DNA of 48,692 bases, taken from the NCBI GenBank assembly GCA_944325895.1, contig CALVCA010000011.1, positions 1-48,692 on the forward strand, in the 5' to 3' direction. A program made the translations under genes and the position numbers. Under the pieces are notes generated by a model, which did not search any database, had not been told where the DNA came from, and saw only the letters and a program-made list of their open reading frames with translations. Below are positions 16,210 through 24,546 of the stretch, piece after piece. The DNA is from Candidatus Gastranaerophilales bacterium. Its GTDB lineage: Bacteria; Cyanobacteriota; Vampirovibrionia; Gastranaerophilales; Gastranaerophilaceae. The stretch's first letter is position 1; each line of letters starts with the position of its first letter.

Positions 16210-17032
16210 AACTCCTGAAAAAATTTTAAAGACAAAACAACGTGAACGACAAATCCGAAAAGGTAAGAAAAAACGCAGTTTTTTTAAAGCTCTGCTAAGG
16301 TTTCTTACAGGAGTTGCAATATTAGTTTTCGTTTATTTATTCTGTTCAATGAGCGGATGGTATTTACCGAAAGACAGTTTTAAAACTTTTGATCGAATAC
16401 AGGTTGTTAATAATAAAATCGTTAAAACAGATAAAATTAAAAGTATTGTAAAAGATTTTGAAGTACCGCATATACCTTTATTTATGACAAATTTGGACGA
16501 GCTTCAAAATAAAATTTCATCGCTTGCACCTGTAAAAAGCGTATACATAAGGAGATATGCTTTCCCTGCGAGAATTTTAATAATAATAAGAGAAGCAACA
16601 CCTGTCATAACAGTTTCGCCGGATAATAAAGTAAAACCGGTAGCTGCATTTACAAAAATGGGAAGGCTAATTGAAGGAGCTGACTATCTTCCTTTGCCGC
16701 AAGACAGTAAAACAACTCTTGTTTTGTCATATGGCAATAAGGGTGACGATTACAGAAAATGGGATGCTGACAAAATTCAAAATATTATAAAAATAACAAA
16801 ATATGTCGAAACTTTTTCTAGAGAACAAGTTGAATATATTGATTTAAGAAATCCAAATGATATTTATGTAAAAATCAAATCAACCACAATCAGGCTCGGT
16901 CAGTTTGACGATAAAATATTTGACAGAATAAGACGCATACCGTCAATATTACCGCAGGTGGAAAAAATCAAAGGGAAAGTAAAATATGTTGATTTGAGCT
17001 GGGAAAAAGTTAATTATCTGAAATTGGAGTAA
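16196..17032 (+). CDS. ftsQ: cell division protein FtsQ/DivIB
   Basis: 278 residues from the ATG at 16196 (CAGGA 7 nt upstream; a GTG five codons earlier is less good). A short, very basic cytosolic tail (RQIRKGKKKRS) is followed by a single membrane helix (about 31-51). A POTRA domain follows, starting at FDRIQVVNN, then the FtsQ beta domain with VKSVYIRRYAFPARILI and YVDLSWEK at the end. Bitopic divisome protein linking early and late division proteins. Position after murC-murB-ddl matches the dcw-type order. It overlaps ddl by 14 nt. Confidence 0.88.
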   Translation: MEEFETPEKILKTKQRERQIRKGKKKRSFFKALLRFLTGVAILVFVYLFCSMSGWYLPKDSFKTFDRIQVVNNKIVKTDKIKSIVKDFEVPHIPLFMTNLDELQNKISSLAPVKSVYIRRYAFPARILIIIREATPVITVSPDNKVKPVAAFTKMGRLIEGADYLPLPQDSKTTLVLSYGNKGDDYRKWDADKIQNIIKITKYVETFSREQVEYIDLRNPNDIYVKIKSTTIRLGQFDDKIFDRIRRIPSILPQVEKIKGKVKYVDLSWEKVNYLKLE

Positions 17033-17037
17033 AAAAA

Positions 17038-18450
17038 ATGAAAACGATATTGGCACAAGTAAAATATAAACCGTGCGATTTTGAATTCAACTATAAACAG
17101 ATAGTTGAACAAATAGAAAAAAATCATTGTGATTTGATAATTTTTCCTGAATGCAATATAGAATCTTTAGGCGGGAAAGACCTAATATATGATGATATTA
17201 GTCAAAAATTACAAACTGAACTTTATCAAAAAATTGCGGCAAACAACTATTCTAAAGCCGTATTGATCGGGGATGTATTAATTCATAACGGTGAAGTAGC
17301 TTTTTCTGATGACGGATTTTTCGTCATATACGGAAAAACTGTTTATGTGGATGAACTATACCGTGATGATGTAATTTGTGACTTGTATGTACTTGCAAAA
17401 AATAAATATTTTGTAATGAATTCATACAAAGATTTTGTTGAAAGTATAACTACAACAAATAATTTTATATACATAAATGCAGTTATGATGGCAGATGAAA
17501 ATATATATGCAGGCACAAGTTTTGCAAAAAACAAGGATAATGAACTGGTATTACAAATGCCTGTATGCAAAGAGGAGAGCCTCATAGTTGACTTTAATAC
17601 TCCTGTTGAATTTAAAGAATTACAAACTGAAGATTCAATCTATAAAGTGACAACATTTGCTTTAAAAGAATACTGTGAAAATACCGGTTTCAACAAAGTA
17701 ATTTTAGGGCTTTCCGGTGGAATAGACAGTGCTGTGACGGCTGTTTTGGCGGCAGATGCAATCGGGGCTGAAAATGTGTTAGGAATTATGATGCCAAGTA
17801 TGTACTCATCTGAAGGAAGTGTTACAGATTCCGTTGCATTAGCTCAAAAAATTGGTATTAAAACTGAAAAACATTCCATAACACCTTTGTTTGATAATTT
17901 TATGGAAAAGATTGCACATGAACTTAAAGGAGATTTAGCTGAAGAAAATTTACAGGCAAGGCTTAGAGCATTAATTTTAATGTTCTTTTCAAATCGTGAC
18001 AACAGACTTTTATTATCAACCGGAAACAAATCAGAAATAGCAATGGGTTTCGGAACTTTATACGGAGATATGGCGGGAGGATTGAATTTAATTGCAGATT
18101 TGACCAAAACTAATGTGTATAAACTGGCAAACTATATCAACAGAAATGAAGAAATTATTCCTGTTAATATAATTAATAAAGCACCTTCTGCAGAACTTCA
18201 TCCCGGACAAAAGGATCAAGACAGACTGCCTGAATATGAAATTTTAGACGATATAATAGAGATGTATATTGAACAAAACCAACCAATAGAAGAAATTTCA
18301 AAAAAATACGGCAGACTGCTTGTACTGGATACAATAAAAAAAATATACCGTTCTCAATTCAAACGTAAACAGGCATGTCTTGGAGTAAGATTAACCGAAA
18401 AGTCTTTTCTGAACGGTGTTAATCTGCCTGTAATACAGAAGGTATATTAA
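17038..18450 (+). CDS. nadE: NAD+ synthase with a shortened, probably inactive glutaminase domain
   Basis: 470 residues. The C-terminal synthetase is intact: P-loop LGLSGGIDSAV (SGGIDS 226-231), STGNKSEIAMGFGTLYGDMAGG, and LHPGQKDQDRLPEYEILD. The N-terminal nitrilase-like domain is only about 190 residues. Glu38 (FPECNIE) is kept and a Cys at 114 (ICDLY) may sit near the nucleophile position, but the stretch that normally holds the catalytic Lys and the CEDLW motif is shortened and lacks them. Glutamine-dependent NadE enzymes are usually 540 residues or longer. It amidates deamido-NAD, the NadD product. It may use ammonia or a separate glutaminase (inference). It follows ftsQ by 5 nt. Confidence 0.9.
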   Translation: MKTILAQVKYKPCDFEFNYKQIVEQIEKNHCDLIIFPECNIESLGGKDLIYDDISQKLQTELYQKIAANNYSKAVLIGDVLIHNGEVAFSDDGFFVIYGKTVYVDELYRDDVICDLYVLAKNKYFVMNSYKDFVESITTTNNFIYINAVMMADENIYAGTSFAKNKDNELVLQMPVCKEESLIVDFNTPVEFKELQTEDSIYKVTTFALKEYCENTGFNKVILGLSGGIDSAVTAVLAADAIGAENVLGIMMPSMYSSEGSVTDSVALAQKIGIKTEKHSITPLFDNFMEKIAHELKGDLAEENLQARLRALILMFFSNRDNRLLLSTGNKSEIAMGFGTLYGDMAGGLNLIADLTKTNVYKLANYINRNEEIIPVNIINKAPSAELHPGQKDQDRLPEYEILDDIIEMYIEQNQPIEEISKKYGRLLVLDTIKKIYRSQFKRKQACLGVRLTEKSFLNGVNLPVIQKVY

Positions 18451-18452
18451 TT

Positions 18453-19601
18453 ATGAATTATGACGATGCAATTAAACTTCTGACAGGTCAAGGTAAATTT
18501 TATATTAATCTTGGCTTAGAAAGAATTGAAGCAATCCTAAAATTACTAGGAAATCCGCAAGATAAACTCAATTGCATACATGTTGCCGGTACAAACGGCA
18601 AAGGATCAGTTTGTGCAATTATTGCAGAAATTTTAAAAGATGCGGGTATAACAACAGGACTTTACACAAGCCCTCATATATTTGATTACACTGAAAGAAT
18701 TAAAATTAACGGAGAAGATATTTCAAAAACTGATTTTACATTTTATCTTGATAAAATTTGCAACTTAGCAGACAAAAACAATATTCATTTAACCGAATTT
18801 GAAATTTTGACAGCAGTAATGTTTGATTATTTTAATGATAAAAATGTAGATTTAGTAATATTAGAAACAGGACTCGGCGGACGTTTTGATGCTACAAATA
18901 TTATTAAAAAAAATCTATGTGCAATCATTACGCACATAGATTATGACCATACCGAACGACTTGGCAGCAGCCTTGAAAAAATAGCTTTTGAAAAAGCCGG
19001 GATAATAAAAGAAAATTGTCCTGTTTTTGTATTTGAAGGCTATGAAGTTTTTAAAGACACTGCCGATAAAAAAAATTCTCTGCTTGTTATGGTATCCCCT
19101 GTTGAAAACACGACAAATTTAGCATTAAAAGGATTGTATCAACAAGAAAATTTATCACTTGCACTTGCTGCTGTAAGATATCTTTTCCCGAAAATTTCTG
19201 AAAATACTATACAAAATGCAATAGCAAAAGTTAAACATTCCTTCAGATTTCAATATTTTCAAGAAAAAAATATGATTATTGATGCAGCACACAACCCGAA
19301 TGGTGTTACAGCATTAAAGCAAAGTTTGGACTACTATTTCCCCGGCATAAAAAAACGTTTTATTTTCGGATGTTTGAAAAATAAAGATTACAAAAACATG
19401 ATTTCAAATCTTTTCACACCGGAGGATGAAATATATTTTTATCATTTTAATTACCCTAATTCAGCCGAAATTAATGATTTAATAAAAGTCTGTCCGTATC
19501 CTGCAAAAGAATATACACAAAAATTCGATTACAAAGACGGTAAATTAACAGTAATATGCGGTTCTTTTTATATGCTGAAAGAAATTATATCTAAGCTTTA
19601 G
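18453..19601 (+). CDS. folC: folylpolyglutamate/dihydrofolate synthase
   Basis: 382 residues, a little short for FolC (about 420). Mur-ligase-like motifs: HVAGTNGKGSVCAI (ATP loop), TSPHIFDYTERI, LETGLGGRFDATN, ITHIDYDHTERLG, FEKAGIIKEN and DAAHNPNG at the start of the C-terminal domain. It ligates glutamate to dihydropteroate or folates in the cytosol. It starts 2 nt after nadE and its end overlaps the convergent glycosyltransferase gene by 11 nt. The missing length lies in the central and C-terminal parts. Confidence 0.92.
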   Translation: MNYDDAIKLLTGQGKFYINLGLERIEAILKLLGNPQDKLNCIHVAGTNGKGSVCAIIAEILKDAGITTGLYTSPHIFDYTERIKINGEDISKTDFTFYLDKICNLADKNNIHLTEFEILTAVMFDYFNDKNVDLVILETGLGGRFDATNIIKKNLCAIITHIDYDHTERLGSSLEKIAFEKAGIIKENCPVFVFEGYEVFKDTADKKNSLLVMVSPVENTTNLALKGLYQQENLSLALAAVRYLFPKISENTIQNAIAKVKHSFRFQYFQEKNMIIDAAHNPNGVTALKQSLDYYFPGIKKRFIFGCLKNKDYKNMISNLFTPEDEIYFYHFNYPNSAEINDLIKVCPYPAKEYTQKFDYKDGKLTVICGSFYMLKEIISKL

Positions 19602-21132
19602 AAACCATTTCTTCAATCAAACTGTTAAGTTTTGCCGGCGAAAATTTTGAACAACTGTTCCAAATCAAAGTCGGTTTTGGTTCTTTCAAAGAAGGACTCG
19701 GATAGTCACAGTTACAAACACCTTTTAACATGTTTGTTGAACCGTCAACACAAGATTTAAAATGTGAACAGCAGCTGCAAATTTTTATTATAAAACCGTA
19801 ATCATCAAGTTTTGATTTCAATTCCTGTAAAGCATCAATCATTCTCAAATGACCGCTTGTTGTATATTTTTTATTCTTAAATATAAATCTTACTTTTGAT
19901 AGCTCTTTATCTGAAATAAATTCCAACTTGCAAGGCAAATCACTTTTTCCGGTAGAAACAATTACATCTATTGATAGCTTATCCTTCTCGTTAGCAACCC
20001 TTCCTTCAGATAATTTTTGTATTAAATTTCTAAAAGGAGGCATATTTTTTATTATATGACATACCGAATACATGGGATAAAACATCAATAAAGCCATTTC
20101 TTTTAAACTTAATTTTGAATTTATCAAACTGATACCAAAGCCTGCAATCAGCAATACAAAAGAGAATAAAACTATTTTAAAATCAACAAAGAAATAGTAA
20201 TTATAAGAATGTTTCATCAAACCCAAATATGCTAAGATAAGAATCCAAAAATTCGGAGCAATTAATGAAAAAACATGTTCAGTAAATACAAAATTCTTTG
20301 TCAAAACACCTTTTAAACATTTACCAAAAAGTTTCAGCCGCTCAGATAATCTCGGACGGCGGAAGATATAGCTTTCATCGGCAATAAAAGTTTGGATATT
20401 AGGATTATACGTACATTTACAGCCAATTTGAGATAAAATCAGACTGTATTTTAACTCGGAATTGATATTTTTAAAATCAACCATTCCGATTTTATCCAAT
20501 ATTTCTTTACGCATAACCAAAAGCCCCGTATCAGCTAAATTAGCCAATCCCAAAAGAGAACGGGATTTGTTGATAAAATTCATATGATATTTTTGATACA
20601 CTGCTTTTATTCTGTCTACGATATCTAAATTCTCAGATAACAAAACTGTTTCACCGCAAAGTACAGAATTTTTAATTAATCCTGAATTTACAGTAGATAA
20701 AAAGTCATTTGAAATACCTCTTACTGCATCCAAAAATATATATGCACCAATCCATTGATCCTGCATTAATTGTTCTGTCAATAAAGAGACAGCCTTATCT
20801 TTTCCTTGAGTTTCAGGGAATTTTATAACATTAATAAATCTTTCTTTTTCAAGAATGATATCAGAACCGTCATTACAATTATCAAGTATTACAAAAACTT
20901 TAAAGCTGTCAACAGGATAATCCTGCTGTTTCAACTGATTTATAAGATTTTCCAAAGACTGTTTATTATTATGGGAATATATAACAACAGCTAAATGCTC
21001 TTTTTCTTCATACCTGGAATATCTTTTTTCTATTTTAAAAGTCTTATCATTAAGATTTCTCAATGCAAGTACAAGAAAATACACGGAATATACCGCAATA
21101 TATAAATATAATAAATCTAAAATGTATTCCAT
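19591..21132 (-). CDS. membrane glycosyltransferase (GT2-like) with a C-terminal Cys-rich module
   Basis: 513 residues. AAGGAAGG lies 8 nt before the ATG. An N-terminal membrane helix (about 3-22) is followed by a GT-A domain of family-2 type: LAVVIYSHNN, FVILDNCNDGSD (nucleotide-binding Asp), AYIFLDA (metal site position) and TGLLVMRKEIL. FRRPRLSER stands where processive enzymes have QxxRW, so a processive synthase is unlikely. Two or three hydrophobic segments lie at about 290-340. The last about 115 residues form an extra cytosolic module ending with the cysteines of CSCCSHFKSC, GVCNCD and WNSCSKF. Such CxxC...C...C sets often bind Zn or an iron-sulfur cluster. Acceptor unknown. Confidence 0.75.
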   Translation of the reverse strand: MEYILDLLYLYIAVYSVYFLVLALRNLNDKTFKIEKRYSRYEEKEHLAVVIYSHNNKQSLENLINQLKQQDYPVDSFKVFVILDNCNDGSDIILEKERFINVIKFPETQGKDKAVSLLTEQLMQDQWIGAYIFLDAVRGISNDFLSTVNSGLIKNSVLCGETVLLSENLDIVDRIKAVYQKYHMNFINKSRSLLGLANLADTGLLVMRKEILDKIGMVDFKNINSELKYSLILSQIGCKCTYNPNIQTFIADESYIFRRPRLSERLKLFGKCLKGVLTKNFVFTEHVFSLIAPNFWILILAYLGLMKHSYNYYFFVDFKIVLFSFVLLIAGFGISLINSKLSLKEMALLMFYPMYSVCHIIKNMPPFRNLIQKLSEGRVANEKDKLSIDVIVSTGKSDLPCKLEFISDKELSKVRFIFKNKKYTTSGHLRMIDALQELKSKLDDYGFIIKICSCCSHFKSCVDGSTNMLKGVCNCDYPSPSLKEPKPTLIWNSCSKFSPAKLNSLIEEMVSKA

Positions 21133-21203
21133 AAATTATCCTTCCTTGATTAACATTGTATTTAAAACCAAAAAAAATTTCCATTACATGTTAATAAATG
21201 TGT

Positions 21204-21231
21204 AAAAAAAGGCGGATAAAATTATCCGCCT
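21204..21231 (-). terminator. terminator after ycf23
   Basis: Stem AGGCGGATAA/TTATCCGCCT (21210-21219 with 21222-21231), followed on the minus strand by seven T. It ends the ycf23 unit before the glycosyltransferase promoter. Confidence 0.8.
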
Positions 21232-21249
21232 CTAATAAACAGAAAGATA

Positions 21250-22002
21250 TTAAACTAATTCAAAAACTTTAACTGCATTTTTATCAGCAATTTCAACTAA
21301 GCTTTTAACAGTAGCTATCATAGAAATTTCAGAATTCATTTTATTAATACAAGAACCGACACCAATAGCAGAAGCACCGGCAGCAAATGCCAAAGGTGCA
21401 GTTGTAGGATTAATACCGGTTGCAGTCATAATAGGAATTTCAACATTTCTAGCCAATTCAATTGTATTTGCAATAGTTAACTCAGCTCTTTCTACCAAAC
21501 CTCTTGCACCTTCAGACGGTTTTTCATTAGAAAAATGTCCTTCGGTTTGGATTAAATCAACACCGAGGTCTTCAAGTTTTCTAGCCAATTCAATTTGTTC
21601 GGAAACAGCAATGCAGCCCGGAATTGTAACAGAGAAGAAATATTCTCTATCACCCATTAATTCTATAGTTTCTTTAGTTAATTTCAAAACATCTTCGGCT
21701 GTAAAAGATATACCTTTTTTGTATAATACATCAAAATTACCCAATTCAACTGCATCTGCACCTAAATCAATTGCTCTGACGAGTTCTTCAGGAACAATAG
21801 ATGATACAAATAAAGGTAATTCGGTCATTGAGCGAATTTCTTTCACTATTTCTTCTTTAGCACATATATCAACCGCACTGGCAAATTGTGCTGCCGTAAC
21901 AACTTTTTTAATGTTTTCAATATCAAAATTGTCGATACCTGCAATAATTTTTACAGCTTTCTTTTCTTGTAAATGTTGTTTAAATAATTCAATTCTCGTC
22001 AT
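21250..22002 (-). CDS. ycf23: DUF561/Ycf23 family TIM-barrel protein
   Basis: 250 residues with AAGGAG before the ATG. The protein follows the plastid Ycf23 sequence closely in motif order: KKAVKIIAGIDNFD, LPLFVSSIVPEEL, GADAVELGNFDVLYKKGI, VTIPGCI, DLIQTEGHFSN, IMTATGINPTTAPLAFAAGA and GVGSCINKM. It looks like a (beta/alpha)8 barrel with a phosphate-binding GIGVGS-type loop near the end. The family is found mainly in cyanobacteria and plastids and its reaction is not established. Its presence supports a cyanobacterial-phylum origin. It has its own promoter (22026-22054) and terminator. Confidence 0.88.
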   Translation of the reverse strand: MTRIELFKQHLQEKKAVKIIAGIDNFDIENIKKVVTAAQFASAVDICAKEEIVKEIRSMTELPLFVSSIVPEELVRAIDLGADAVELGNFDVLYKKGISFTAEDVLKLTKETIELMGDREYFFSVTIPGCIAVSEQIELARKLEDLGVDLIQTEGHFSNEKPSEGARGLVERAELTIANTIELARNVEIPIMTATGINPTTAPLAFAAGASAIGVGSCINKMNSEISMIATVKSLVEIADKNAVKVFELV

Positions 22003-22025
22003 AATAATTTTCTCCTTTTTTATGA

Positions 22026-22054
22026 ATTATACATTAAAATTTTAATAATTTCAA
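22026..22054 (-). promoter_or_regulatory. promoter of ycf23
   Basis: Read on the minus strand: TTGAAA (22054-22049), exactly 17 nt, TATAAT (22031-22026). Near consensus. It overlaps the region from which the divergent protease gene is read. Confidence 0.65.
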
Positions 22055-22120
22055 GAACCGGTCTATAATTTAACTATTTACGGGAATATGCACGTTAAAA
22101 TAATTTTACATAATAATACT

Positions 22121-22771
22121 ATGAAAATATTTTTTTCTGTAATAACCTTTATAACGCTATGTATTCCGGCAATTGCAGCAAATTACGAACCTGAAGAAAA
22201 AATAAATATATCAGTATATGAAAAAATAAATCCTGCAATAGTATCAATAGACGGAGCAACAGAAGACGGAATTTCAGCAGGTACTGGCTGCATCGTAAGC
22301 CGTGACGGAGTTATTTTAACAGGATATCATGTTGTGGAAGGCTGTAAAAATATTGAAGTAACGACCTCAAACGGGCAGGTATACAAAGCAAAACTTATAG
22401 CAAAAATTAATAAAGATTTAGCCTTGCTGAAAATAGAGCCTAAAACTCCTTTAAAGACAGTTGCTTTCGGAAATTCCGAAGATATAAAAGTAGGACAAAA
22501 AGTCCTTGCTATCGGAAACCCGTTCGGATTTAACGGAACTCTGACACAAGGAATTATCTCAAGAATTGATTACGAAAAAAACAGGATACAGACCGATGCA
22601 GCAATCAATCCCGGATGTTCAGGAGGTCCACTGCTGAATTCATCAGGCGAAGTTATAGGTATAAACCAATCAATCTATAATCCTGATAACAATATTTCAA
22701 ATATAGGAATAGGATTTGCAATTCCGGCAAACGAAGCTAAAAGCTTTCTGAAGGCAGTCCAAAAAAAATAG
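22121..22771 (+). CDS. secreted trypsin-like serine protease, HtrA/Deg type without PDZ domain
   Basis: 216 residues from the ATG at 22121, chosen because it starts a normal signal peptide (MKIFFSVITFITLCIPAIA). An in-frame ATG at 22088 would add 11 residues, and neither has a clear ribosome site. Catalytic triad: His in LTGYHVVEG, Asp in NKDLALLK, Ser in GCSGGPLLN, where the usual Asn before the Ser is Cys. The rest matches the S1C core (AIGNPFGF, TLTQGIIS, IQTDAAINPG, GIGFAIP), but the protein stops right after it, so no PDZ domain. Periplasmic quality control is the likely role. TATAAT at 22064-22069 or CATAAT at 22109-22114 may be its -10. Confidence 0.85.
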   Translation: MKIFFSVITFITLCIPAIAANYEPEEKINISVYEKINPAIVSIDGATEDGISAGTGCIVSRDGVILTGYHVVEGCKNIEVTTSNGQVYKAKLIAKINKDLALLKIEPKTPLKTVAFGNSEDIKVGQKVLAIGNPFGFNGTLTQGIISRIDYEKNRIQTDAAINPGCSGGPLLNSSGEVIGINQSIYNPDNNISNIGIGFAIPANEAKSFLKAVQKK

Positions 22772-22792
22772 GTGTAAAGTTATTATAAAATT

Positions 22793-22823
22793 TTGATTAT
22801 AATTTCCTATTTCGTGCTATTAT
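22793..22823 (+). promoter_or_regulatory. extended -10 promoter of ilvE
   Basis: TTGATT (22793-22798), 19 nt, TGCTATTAT (TG at 22815, TATTAT 22818-22823). The TGn extension can compensate for the long spacer. Confidence 0.45.
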
Positions 22824-22844
22824 TTAAAATAGTAAGGAGGAATT

Positions 22845-23759
22845 ATGACAGAGTTTTATTACATGAACGAAAAATTTGTAGAAGCGGAAAAAGCTTTTAT
22901 TCCTGTCAGAACACACGCTTTTTTATACGGAACAGCCATATTTGAGGGTATTAGAGCTTATTGGAATGAAGAAGAAAAACAATTGTATGTATTCAGAGCC
23001 CCTGAGCATTACGAAAGATTACACAGAAGCGGAAAAATAATGTATATGGAAAATCCGCACACAGTCGAAGAATACTGCGAAATCACACGTGAATTATTAA
23101 AGAAAAACGGATATAAAGAAGATGCATATCTTCGTCCGACCTTATACAAGTCAGCACAAAAAGTAGGTCCAGGACTATACGATAACCCTGATTCCTTCAT
23201 GATTATCGTAAATAAAATGGGTGACTATATTGACACATCACACGGATTAAAAGTCTGTGTATCAAGCTGGAGAAGAAACAGCGATAATGCAATTCCTCCA
23301 CGTGCTAAAGTAGCAGGAGCATACGCAAATGCCGCTTTAATAAAAACCGATGCACACAATGCAGGATTTGATGATGCAATAGTTTTAGACGAACAAGGTA
23401 ATGTAACGGAAGGTTCCGCTATGAATTTGTTCTTAGTCTTTAAAAATAAATTAGTAACTTCAACAAGAGCCGATAATATTCTGATAGGTATAACAAGAGA
23501 TACCGTCATGGAACTTGCAAAAGATTTAGGTCTTGAAGTTGAAGAACGTAATATCGACAGGACAGAATTATACATTGCGGATGAAGCATTCTACTGCGGA
23601 ACAGGAGCTCAAATCAGCCCGATTGTAAGCATAGATAACAGAAACCTTGGCGACGGTAAAATAGGTCCTGTTGCAAAAGAAATGCAAAATCTTTACTTTG
23701 ATGTTGTAAAAGGTAAAGTTCCTAAATATAAAAAATGGTGCATGCCTGTTTATATTTAA
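22845..23759 (+). CDS. ilvE: branched-chain amino-acid aminotransferase
   Basis: 304 residues, the family length, with TAAGGAGG before the ATG. Class IV aminotransferase pattern: HAFLYGTAIFEGIRAY, LRPTLYKS, then AKVAGAYANAALIKTDA holding the PLP lysine, VLDEQGNVTEGSAMNLF and ITRDTVMELAKDLG. It interconverts branched-chain amino acids and 2-oxo acids with glutamate/2-oxoglutarate in the cytosol. It is followed after 10 nt by the MlaE permease, an unrelated partner. Confidence 0.93.
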   Translation: MTEFYYMNEKFVEAEKAFIPVRTHAFLYGTAIFEGIRAYWNEEEKQLYVFRAPEHYERLHRSGKIMYMENPHTVEEYCEITRELLKKNGYKEDAYLRPTLYKSAQKVGPGLYDNPDSFMIIVNKMGDYIDTSHGLKVCVSSWRRNSDNAIPPRAKVAGAYANAALIKTDAHNAGFDDAIVLDEQGNVTEGSAMNLFLVFKNKLVTSTRADNILIGITRDTVMELAKDLGLEVEERNIDRTELYIADEAFYCGTGAQISPIVSIDNRNLGDGKIGPVAKEMQNLYFDVVKGKVPKYKKWCMPVYI

Positions 23760-23769
23760 GAGGTAATTA

Positions 23770-24507
23770 ATGATAAATTTTTTAGGACTGTGCGTCCAAA
23801 ATCTAATAAAATGCATAAAATATTTATTGCAAGGTCAGGTGAGATTCAAAAGCGTCATTAATCAGGCGGCTGCCATAAGTTATGATTCTTTGACAATCTC
23901 ACTTGTAATTGCATTTATTGCGGCGGCAGTCATTGCCATACAAGTCGCTAAACAATTTTTAATGACCGGAGCTGAAACATACATTGGCGGAACCATAGCA
24001 ATAGTAATGATAAGAGAAATAGCCCCCGGCTTTGTAGCACTTGCGATAGGGGCACGTGCAGGAACCGCAATTTCAGCAGAAATAGCAAACATGCAGGTAA
24101 CCTCACAGGTTGATGCAATAAAAACCCTTAAAATTGACCCTGTAGGGTATTATTTTACACCAAGAATTTTGGCATCAATGATTACTGTCCCTATGGTTGT
24201 TTTAATAGCTGAAGTTGTAGGGATTTTAGGCGGCATGTTTGTATCATCAGCAACAATTGATTTACATCCCGCAAGGTATATGAATTCAGTTTGGGCATGG
24301 CTTGCCACAAAAGATATTTATATAAGCCTTTTTAAAGCTTCTGTTTTTGGAGGACTAATTGCTTTGGTATGTGCCACTCAAGGGTATGAAACAAAAGGCG
24401 GAGCAAAAGAAGTCGGACTTTCTACAACTCAAGCCGCCATTTTATCTACATTATATATGCTTATTGCGGATTTTTTAATAAATTTAGTATTTTACATTGC
24501 TAAATAA
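23770..24507 (+). CDS. mlaE: MlaE-family ABC transporter permease
   Basis: 245 residues, AGAGG before the ATG. Five or so membrane segments and the MlaE hallmarks: a hydrophobic first helix, IREIAPGFVALAIGARAGTAISAE, the cytosolic EAA-like loop with IKTLKIDPVGYY, LASMITVPMVV and the end GLSTTQAAILSTLYML. In diderm bacteria MlaE works with an ATPase (MlaF) and an MCE protein (MlaD) to move phospholipids between the membranes. Neither partner is near, so they must be elsewhere if the system is complete. This supports an outer membrane in the host. Confidence 0.9.
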   Translation: MINFLGLCVQNLIKCIKYLLQGQVRFKSVINQAAAISYDSLTISLVIAFIAAAVIAIQVAKQFLMTGAETYIGGTIAIVMIREIAPGFVALAIGARAGTAISAEIANMQVTSQVDAIKTLKIDPVGYYFTPRILASMITVPMVVLIAEVVGILGGMFVSSATIDLHPARYMNSVWAWLATKDIYISLFKASVFGGLIALVCATQGYETKGGAKEVGLSTTQAAILSTLYMLIADFLINLVFYIAK

Positions 24508-24511
24508 ACTT

Positions 24512-24540
24512 TTGATTTTCGCATATATTTTTTTCATAAT
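24512..24540 (+). promoter_or_regulatory. promoter of the MFS gene with -10 box 6 nt from the ATG
   Basis: TTGATT (24512-24517), exactly 17 nt, CATAAT (24535-24540), then six bases and the ATG at 24547. Transcription would start at the A of the ATG, so the mRNA is probably leaderless. No Shine-Dalgarno is present. Confidence 0.55.
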
Positions 24541-24546
24541 ATATTT

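Noticed and set aside
21611-22045. 144-codon plus-strand frame opposite ycf23
   Set aside because: Entirely antisense to a well-supported gene; no ribosome site.
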